A stretch of 29,801 bases of DNA from Aquariibacter sp964433315. Its GTDB lineage: Bacteria; Pseudomonadota; Gammaproteobacteria; Burkholderiales; Burkholderiaceae_C. The DNA is taken from positions 1-29,801 of the forward strand of contig CAYSQO010000019.1 of assembly GCA_964433315.1 (NCBI GenBank), given 5' to 3'. The position numbers were made by a program, and so were the translations under genes. The number at the start of each line of letters is the position of its first letter. Within the stretch, counting starts at the first letter, position 1. Shown piece after piece: positions 23,801 through 29,801 of the stretch. The notes beneath the pieces were generated by a model. The model was not told the DNA's origin and searched no databases. It saw only the letters and a list, made by a program, of their open reading frames with translations.

Positions 23801-26800
23801 TATGAGCAGGCCCTCGGCCTGGCCACGCCGGTCGCCGAGGCGGCGAACGACGCGCCGCCCCGGCTTCAGGCCGCCGAGCCGCGCAGCCCCTACGCCGCCG
23901 CGCGGCCTGCGGCCGACGAGGACGAAGGCCTGCCCCTGCAGACCGTGGCCCGCGCCGCGCGTGCCGGCACGCTCGCGCGCGACGAGGACGGCGCCATCCA
24001 GATCGTCCACGCCCGCGAGCACAACCTGAAGGGCCTGAGCGTGGACATCCCGCGCGGCCGCTTCAACGTCATCACCGGCGTCAGCGGCTCGGGCAAGAGC
24101 ACCCTGGCCTTCGACATCCTGTTCAACGAGGGCCAGCGCCGCTACCTCGAATCCCTCAACGCCTACGCCCGCAGCATCGTGCAGCCGGCCGGTCGGCCGG
24201 AGGTGGACGCGGTCTGGGGCATTCCGCCCACGGTGGCCATCGAGCAGCGCCTCTCGCGCGGTGGCCGCAAGAGCACGGTGGCCACCACCACCGAGGTCTG
24301 GCACTTCCTGCGGCTGATGTACGTCAAGCTGGGCGTGCAGCACTGCCCGCACTGCGCCGCCCAGGCCGAGGCCCAGGCCCGGGCCGAGGGTGGCGAGGCG
24401 CCGCCGCGCGTCGCCGTCACGCCGCAGACGGCCGAGGCCATCGCCGCCCAGCTGATGCGCGAGCACCGCGGCCAGCACATCGGCCTGCTCGCGCCCCTGG
24501 TGGTCAACCGCAAGGGCCTCTACACCGACCTGGCCAAGTGGGCCGCCCAGCGCGGCCACAGCCACCTGCGGGTGGATGGCCACTTCCTGCCCACCGCGCC
24601 CTGGCCGCGGCTGGACCGATTCAAGGAGCACACCCTGGAGCTGCCGGTGGGCGACCTGGTGGTCGACCCGGCCCAGGAAGGCCGGCTGCGCGAGCTGCTG
24701 GCCCAGGCCCTGGACCATGGCAAGGGCGTGGTGCACGTGCTGGCGCCGCTGGACGGCCTGCAGGCCGCGCTGGCCAGCGGCGGGCCCACGGCGCGCATCG
24801 GCAAGCTCAAGGTCTTCTCCACCAAGCGCGCCTGCCCGCAGTGCGGCAGCAGCTTCCCCGAGCCCGACCCGCGGCTCTTCTCCTACAACAGCAAGCACGG
24901 CTGGTGCACCGACTGCGTCGGCACCGGCCTGGCCCTGAGCCGTGAGCAGCGCAAGGCCCTGGACGACAGCGTCGCCGACGAGGACCGCGGCCGCGAGCGC
25001 AGCTTCGCCGAGCCCGAGGTCGAGGACCTGGCCGACACCCCCTGCGGCAGCTGCCACGGCGCGCGCCTGAACCCGGTGGCCCTGGCCGTGCGCTTCCGCG
25101 AGCGCAGCATCGCCGAGCTGGCCGCGCTGCCGGTGGCCGAGGCGCGGCGCTGGGTCGAGAAGCTCAGGCTCGACGGCCGCGAGGCCGCCATCGCCCGCGA
25201 CGTGGTGGCCGAGATCAAAAGCCGCCTGGGCTTCCTGGAGGACGTGGGCCTGGGCTACCTGACGCTGGACCGCGCCGCCCCCACCCTGAGCGGCGGCGAG
25301 GCCCAGCGCATCCGCCTGGCCGCCCAGCTCGGCAGCCGGCTGCAGGGCGTGTGCTACGTGCTCGACGAGCCCACCATCGGCCTGCATCCGCGCGACAACC
25401 GCATCCTGCTGGACGCCCTGGCGCGCCTGGGCGCCGAGGGCAACACCCTGGTCGTCGTCGAGCATGACGAGGACACCATCCGCCGCGCCGACCATGTCAT
25501 CGACATCGGCCCCGGCGCCGGCCGCCTGGGCGGCCGGCTGATCGCCCAGGGCCCGGTGCAGGCCCTGATCGACACGCCCGAGTCGATCACCGGCCGCTGC
25601 CTGGCCGCGCCCCTGCGCCACCCCACCCGGCCGCGCCGGCCGGTGGCCGCCGACGGCCCGGCACTCCAGCTGCACGGCGCCCGCCTGCACAACCTGCAGG
25701 GCGTGGACCTGAGCGTGCCGCTGGCGCGGCTGGTGGCCGTCACCGGCGTCAGCGGCTCGGGCAAGAGCACGCTGGCGCGCGAGGTGCTGCTGGCCAATGT
25801 GCAGGCGGCGGTCGCGCTCAGCGGCACGGCGGCCGGCCGCGCCCGGCTGGCTGCGGGGCATCGGCCGGCCTGGGTCGGCTGCGAGCGGCTGGAGGGCTTC
25901 GGCGCGCTCGACCGCGTGCTGGAGGTCGACCAGACCCCCATCGGCAAGACCCCGCGCTCCTGCNNNNNNNNNNNNNNNNNNNNNNNNNNNNNNNNNNNNN
26001 NNNNNNNNNNNNNNNNNNNNNNNNNNNNNNNNNNNNNNNNNNNNNNNNNNNNNNNNNNNNNNNCGACCGCGTGCTGGAGGTCGACCAGACCCCCATCGGC
26101 AAGACCCCGCGCTCCTGCCCAGCCACCTACATCGGCTTCTGGGACACGATCCGCAAGCTCTACGCCGACACCCTGGAGGCCCAGGCCCGCGGCTACGGCC
26201 CGGGCCGCTTCAGCTTCAACACCGGCGAGGGCCGCTGCCCGGCCTGCGAGGGCCAGGGCGTGCTGACGCTGGAGATGGCCTTCCTGCCCGACGTGAAGCT
26301 GCCCTGCGACCGCTGCCACGGCGCCCGCTTCAACCCCGAGACCCTGGCCGTGCGCTGGCGCGGCCGCAGCATCGGCGAGGTGCTGCAGATGCCGGTCGAC
26401 GAGGCGGTGGACTTCTTCGCCACCATGCCCTCCATCGCCCGGCCGCTGCGCCTGTTGCAGGACGTGGGCCTGGGCTACCTCACGCTGGGCCAGCCTTCGC
26501 CGACGCTGTCGGGCGGCGAGGCCCAGCGCATCAAGCTGGTCACCGAGCTGAGCAAGGTGCGCGAGGAGATCCCGCCCGAGGCGCCGGCCGAGGCCGTGGC
26601 TGGCGCGGCCGCGGCGCCGGCGGGCCCGCCCGCCAAGGCCCCGCGCCGCGGCCCGCCGCCGCGCACGCTCTATGTGCTGGACGAGCCCACCGTCGGCCTG
26701 CACATGGCCGACGTGGCCCGGCTGATCCGCGTGCTGCACCGCCTGGTCGAGGCCGGCCACAGCGTCGTCGTGATCGAGCACGACCTGGACGTGGTCGCCG

Positions 26801-26961
26801 AGGCCGACTGGGTGCTGGACCTGGGCCCCGAGGGCGGCTCCGGCGGCGGCCGCCTGGTGGCCGCCGGCCCGCCCGAGCAGGTGGTGGCCGCGGGCACCCA
26901 CACCGGCGTGGCGCTGGCGCCGGTGCTGGCCCGCGGCGCGCCGGCGGCCGGGCATGGCTGA
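20855..26961 (+). CDS. uvrA: Double-length UvrA-like protein (two UvrA units in one chain), interrupted by an assembly gap
   Basis: Predicted DNA-damage-sensing ABC ATPase of the UvrA family. Normal UvrA is about 940 residues with two ATPase cores; this gene encodes two such units in tandem. Removing the duplicated gap flank (joining 25963 to 26119) gives 1983 residues. Walker A motifs lie at 33-41 (GPSGSGKSS), 670, 1075 and 1631 (each GVSGSGKST). Signatures (LSGGE) lie at 518, 863, 1478 and 1833, each followed by a DEP Walker B. Zinc modules are mostly intact (for example CPGCGGSG, and CPQCGSSF with CTDC). In the first unit one module reads C264-P-D-S267, losing a cysteine, although C288/C291 remain. 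It is probably a paralogue beside a standard uvrA elsewhere; similar giant UvrA proteins occur in proteobacteria. The last 8 bases overlap the next gene. Confidence 0.88.
25909..25963 (+). repeat. 55-bp flank duplicated on both sides of the N gap (left copy)
   Basis: Bases 25909-25963 (beginning CGACCGCGTGCTGGAGGTCG) are identical to 26064-26118 on the other side of the Ns. This is what an unmerged overlap between two contig ends looks like. The encoded motif DRVLEVDQTPIGKTPRSC should occur once per UvrA unit at this place. Confidence 0.95.
25964..26063. other. Scaffold gap of 100 Ns inside the UvrA-like gene
   Basis: Exactly 100 N characters, the usual placeholder for a gap of unknown size. 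Because of the duplicated 55-bp flank the true gap is probably negative (contigs overlap), and no sequence is missing. As given, 100 is not a multiple of 3, so it creates a false frameshift. Confidence 0.97.
26064..26118 (+). repeat. 55-bp flank duplicated on both sides of the N gap (right copy)
   Basis: Identical to 25909-25963. After this copy the sequence continues as PATYIGFWDTIRKLYADT, the normal continuation of the UvrA motif that ends in PRSC/PRSN. Confidence 0.95.
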
Positions 26962-28126
26962 GGCCGGGCTGCGCCATGTGCTGCTGGTCGGTGGCTTCGA
27001 TCCGCACCCGCCGCGCCACACCTACCGCGCCATGCGCCAGACCCTGCGCCAGCGGCCGCCGGGCCGGCCGGCCCTCGCCCTGGGGCCGCTGCAGCCGGTG
27101 GACGCCGGCCGGGTCGACTGGACGCTGAACGGCCCGCCCGACCGGCCGCCCGTGCGCTTCAGCCTGCTGGCCTGGGACGACTGCGTGCGCCCGGCCTGGG
27201 TGGCCGGCCCCGGCCGCGCCCTGCGCGATGCGGCCTTCGTCTACCCGGCCCTGCTGCGCCAGGGCGTGCTGGGCCGCATCCGCCGCCTGGCCCGGCCGGC
27301 CCATGCCATGGCCGTGCTGCCGCTGGCCCTGGGCCTGGGCGGGCCGCTGGGCGGCGCGGCCGGGGCCGCGGGTGCCGCCGCGCTGGCCGGGGCCGGCGTC
27401 GCCGCGCTGCTGGCGGCCGGGGCCGCGGGCGGGCTGGGCGGGGCCGCGCTGGCCCATGGCCTGGGCCGGCGCCTGCATGCCGACTGGCTGCTGCGCCTGT
27501 ACGGCCACACCCGCGCCCAGGCCCTGGGCCGCACGCCGGCGCTGGAGGCGCGCCTCGAGGCCTGGGCCGACACCCTGGTCGAGGCGGCCTGGGCCCTGGC
27601 CGCCGCCACGCCGGCCGGCGCGCCGCGCGGCGAGCTGCTGCTGGTGGGCCACAGCACGGGCAGCCTGCTGGCCGTCTCGGCCCTGGCCCGTGCGCTGCGC
27701 CGCGCGCCCGCGCTGGGCACGCAGGGCCCGGCGCTGGCCCTGCTGAGCCTGGGCCACTGCACGCCCATCCTGGCCGAGCTGCCGGAGGCCGCCGCCTTCC
27801 GCGCCGAGCTGGCCACGCTGCGCGCCTGCGCCGCGCTGGACTGGCTGGACGTGAGCGCCCCCACCGACTGGGCCGGCTTCCCGCGCAGCGGCCCCTGGTA
27901 CGGCGCGGACGGGCCGATGCGCCGCCGCCAGGTCTCGCCGCAGTTCCACAAGGGGCTGGGCGAGGCCGCCTACGCCCGCCTGCTGAAGGATCGCCAGGCC
28001 CTGCACCTGCAGTACCTGCGATCGCCCGAGCGGGCGGGCGGCTACGATCCCTTCGAGCTGTTCGCCGGGCCCCATGCCCTGGCCGAGCGGCTGCGCTGGT
28101 CCTCGCCCTGGCTGCCCCCCGCATGA
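26954..28126 (+). CDS. Alpha/beta-hydrolase-like protein with a hydrophobic central segment, function unknown
   Basis: I do not recognise a named family. The 390-residue product begins with a strand-like GLRHVLLVGGFDPHPPRHTY. It has a long Gly/Ala/Leu-rich hydrophobic stretch at about 115-170 that could form two membrane helices. It then shows a nucleophile-elbow motif, LLLVGHSTGSLLAVSALARA (Ser234 in GHSTG), typical of serine hydrolases and lipases. Candidate Asp and His partners are not certain by eye. It starts inside the end of the UvrA-like gene (8-base overlap) and overlaps the P450 gene by ATGA. The latter coupling suggests it works with the P450, perhaps on a lipid-like or ester substrate (inference). 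Confidence 0.75.
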   Translation: MAEAGLRHVLLVGGFDPHPPRHTYRAMRQTLRQRPPGRPALALGPLQPVDAGRVDWTLNGPPDRPPVRFSLLAWDDCVRPAWVAGPGRALRDAAFVYPALLRQGVLGRIRRLARPAHAMAVLPLALGLGGPLGGAAGAAGAAALAGAGVAALLAAGAAGGLGGAALAHGLGRRLHADWLLRLYGHTRAQALGRTPALEARLEAWADTLVEAAWALAAATPAGAPRGELLLVGHSTGSLLAVSALARALRRAPALGTQGPALALLSLGHCTPILAELPEAAAFRAELATLRACAALDWLDVSAPTDWAGFPRSGPWYGADGPMRRRQVSPQFHKGLGEAAYARLLKDRQALHLQYLRSPERAGGYDPFELFAGPHALAERLRWSSPWLPPA

Positions 28127-29616
28127 CCCGTTTCTGTCCGCACTACCCGCCGCCCGCGGCCCGCCGCCCCTCGCTGTGGACGATGTTCTTCAGCAAGCGC
28201 CGCTCCTGGCTCGACAGCCTCTATGCGCGCAGCTACACGATGAAGATGGGCGAGGTGCACCTGCCCGGCATCGACCTCTACATGGTCAACGAGCCGGCCC
28301 TGGTGCGCCGCGTGCTGGTCGACGAGGCGGCCGCCTTCCCCAAGCACGCCATGCTGGGCGATGCGCTGCGGCCGCTGCTGGGCGACAGCATCTTCACCAC
28401 CAATGGCGCGGTCTGGCAGCGGCAGCGCAGCCTGATGAACCCGTCCTTCGAGGCGGCCCGCGTGCGCCATGTCTACGGCCGCATGCGCGAGGCGGCCGAG
28501 GCCATGCTCGCCCGGCTGCGCGGCGTGCCCGAGGGCGCCGAGCACGACCTGGAAACCGAGATGACCCACGTGGCCGCGGACATCATCCTGCGGACCATCC
28601 TCTCCCAGCCCCTGGACGGCGGCGACGCGCGCCGCATCTTCGAGGCCTTCGAGCGCTACCAGGCCCTGGCGCCGCGGCTGATGATGCCGGCCTTCTTCGG
28701 CCTGCGCTGGCTGCGCCCCTGGTGGCAGGTGCGGCGCAGCCGCCAGGCGGCCGAGGCCATCCGCAGCCTGCTGAGCGCCCTGATCCAGCCGCGCCACGCG
28801 GCCTTCCATGCCGCCCGGGCGGCGGGCGAGGCCGGGGCCGACGGCGACGACATCCTCGCCACCCTGCTGCGCGTGCGCGACCCGGCAAGCGGCGAGGGCT
28901 TCCGCTTCGAGGAACTGGTCGACCAGGTGGCCATGCTCTTCCTGGCCGGCCACGAGACCTCGGCCAGCGCCCTGTCCTGGGCCCTGCACCTGCTGGCCCA
29001 CGCGCCCGAGGTGCAGCAGCGCCTGCACGAGGAGGCGCTGCGCCAGCTCGGCCCCGGCCCGCTGCCCGCCGAGGCCGGCGCGGTCAAGGGCCTGGTGCTG
29101 GCGCGCAATGTCTTCCGCGAGACGCTGCGGCTCTTCCCGCCGGTCGGCTTCCTGGCCCGCGAGGCGGCCCAGGCCTGCCCCATGCGCGACAAGCAGCTGC
29201 CGGCCGGCGCCTCGGTGCTGGTCTCGCCCTGGCTGATCCACCGCCACCGCGGCCTCTGGGCCGACCCGGATGCCTTCGACCCCGACCGCTACGGCGCCGA
29301 GGACGAGACCGCCCCCGAAGCAGCCGAAGCGGCCGCCGCCGCCGAGGCCGAGGGCCCGGCCCTGCCCGGCGCCCGCGAGTCCCTGCGCCGGGCCTACCTG
29401 CCCTTCGGCCTGGGGCCGCGGGTGTGCATCGGTGCGGCCTTCGCCTGGCAGGAGGGCGCCCTGGTGCTGGCGGCGCTGGCGCGCGAGTTCGTCTTCGAGC
29501 CGGTCGAGGGGCATGTGCCCGAGCCGGTCGGGCGCCTGACCATCCGTTCCGACAACGGCATCCGCCTGCGCATCCGCCGCCGCCCCCCCTTGGCCGCTCC
29601 TCAGGAGGCCGCATGA
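28123..29616 (+). CDS. Cytochrome P450
   Basis: Heme-thiolate monooxygenase of 497 residues. The I-helix oxygen-binding motif is AGHETS (275-280), the K-helix ExxR is E333-TLR336, and the heme-binding loop is FGLGPRVCIG with ligand Cys435. The N-terminus lacks a clear membrane anchor, so it may be soluble. An Ala/Glu-rich insertion (about 388-410, between DRYGAEDE and RRAYLPFG) lies just before the heme loop and is unusual. The substrate is unknown; the fatty-acid-oxidising or CYP4/CYP102-like group is a possibility from the overall motif pattern. It overlaps both neighbours by ATGA. No ferredoxin or reductase gene is visible. Confidence 0.93.
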   Translation: MTRFCPHYPPPAARRPSLWTMFFSKRRSWLDSLYARSYTMKMGEVHLPGIDLYMVNEPALVRRVLVDEAAAFPKHAMLGDALRPLLGDSIFTTNGAVWQRQRSLMNPSFEAARVRHVYGRMREAAEAMLARLRGVPEGAEHDLETEMTHVAADIILRTILSQPLDGGDARRIFEAFERYQALAPRLMMPAFFGLRWLRPWWQVRRSRQAAEAIRSLLSALIQPRHAAFHAARAAGEAGADGDDILATLLRVRDPASGEGFRFEELVDQVAMLFLAGHETSASALSWALHLLAHAPEVQQRLHEEALRQLGPGPLPAEAGAVKGLVLARNVFRETLRLFPPVGFLAREAAQACPMRDKQLPAGASVLVSPWLIHRHRGLWADPDAFDPDRYGAEDETAPEAAEAAAAAEAEGPALPGARESLRRAYLPFGLGPRVCIGAAFAWQEGALVLAALAREFVFEPVEGHVPEPVGRLTIRSDNGIRLRIRRRPPLAAPQEAA

Positions 29617-29801
29617 AGGAGCGACTCGCCGGCTTCCTGGTGATGACCGCCATCGTCCCGCTGGCCGTGCTCGGCTACCTGCTGCTGGTGTGGATCGGCT
29701 TCTTCGGCCGCACCGAGCGCGGCCGGGCCGGCGTGCGGGCGATGGACCACTTCGTCAACGCCACCCTGTTCAACGGCTACGCCTGGGAATCGGTCTCCTC
29801 C
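29613..29801 (+). CDS. Membrane protein, truncated by the window end, unknown function
   Basis: Only the first 63 residues are present. They contain one hydrophobic helix (about residues 6-30, AGFLVMTAIVPLAVLGYLLL then VWIGFF) followed by a soluble segment with RAMDHFVNATLFNGYAWESV. The ATG overlaps the P450 stop (ATGA), so it is part of the same translationally coupled run; CAGGAGG lies about 5 bases upstream. I do not recognise the family from this fragment. Confidence 0.7.
   Translation, partial: MKERLAGFLVMTAIVPLAVLGYLLLVWIGFFGRTERGRAGVRAMDHFVNATLFNGYAWESVSS

Noticed and set aside
20618..25861. Minus-strand open frame of 1747 codons antisense to the UvrA-like gene
   Set aside because: Very GC-rich genes leave long open antisense frames. 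Its translation is Gly/Ala/Gln/His/Arg-rich with no recognisable domains, and the + strand frame has clear UvrA motifs.
25964..26063. UvrA gene as a pseudogene or two genes split by a frameshift
   Set aside because: The break is explained by 100 placeholder Ns and a duplicated 55-bp flank; collapsing it restores one frame.

Overview
The window is about 29.8 kb of very GC-rich DNA packed with genes and short intergenic gaps. Gene content (a beta-class carbonic anhydrase, aceK, a TRAP transporter of the mannitol/chloroaromatic/2-oxoacid type, a giant tandem UvrA, a cytochrome P450) fits a betaproteobacterium of the order Burkholderiales, perhaps near Rubrivivax, Leptothrix or Ideonella. That placement is inferred from gene types and composition, not from a search. 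There are no tRNA or rRNA genes, IS elements, integrases or CRISPR arrays that I can see.

Layout. 102-2672: carbonic anhydrase and isocitrate dehydrogenase kinase/phosphatase (aceK). 2829-6672: a three-gene TRAP uptake system, with a terminator between the binding protein and the permeases and a repeat-filled insert in the large permease. 7037-12814: a tightly coupled operon of an ECF sigma factor, a soluble anti-sigma-like protein, and all three parts of a type I secretion system (ABC exporter, membrane fusion protein, TolC-like outer membrane protein). 12996-17271: two large Leu/Gly/Asp-rich, low-complexity proteins on the + strand, separated by a Pal-like OmpA-domain lipoprotein on the - strand. 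The second repeat protein has a FecR/BapA-prefix-like N-terminus and an interrupted Gly-Pro-Thr repeat. 17452-19853: a TPR protein and an L,D-transpeptidase, both ending in an NTF2/Cds6-like domain. 19843-20457 (-): a poly-gamma-glutamate hydrolase family protein. 20547-20789: a small DUF1289 protein. 20855-26961: a double-length UvrA broken by a 100-N scaffold gap. 26954-29801: a run of overlapping genes for an alpha/beta-hydrolase-like membrane protein, a cytochrome P450 and a truncated membrane protein.

The most interesting region is 6673 to about 17330. I read it as a self-contained, sigma-factor-controlled type I secretion system with two unusual non-RTX surface or extracellular repeat proteins. 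The nearby Pal-like lipoprotein and peptidoglycan-modifying L,D-transpeptidase could help attach such proteins to the envelope. The gene order, overlaps and sequence properties are visible directly. The substrate assignment and the envelope model are inference.

The uvrA gap looks like an assembly artefact. The 55 bases before the Ns are repeated exactly after them, and collapsing the duplicate restores one uninterrupted 1983-residue reading frame with a normal UvrA motif across the join.
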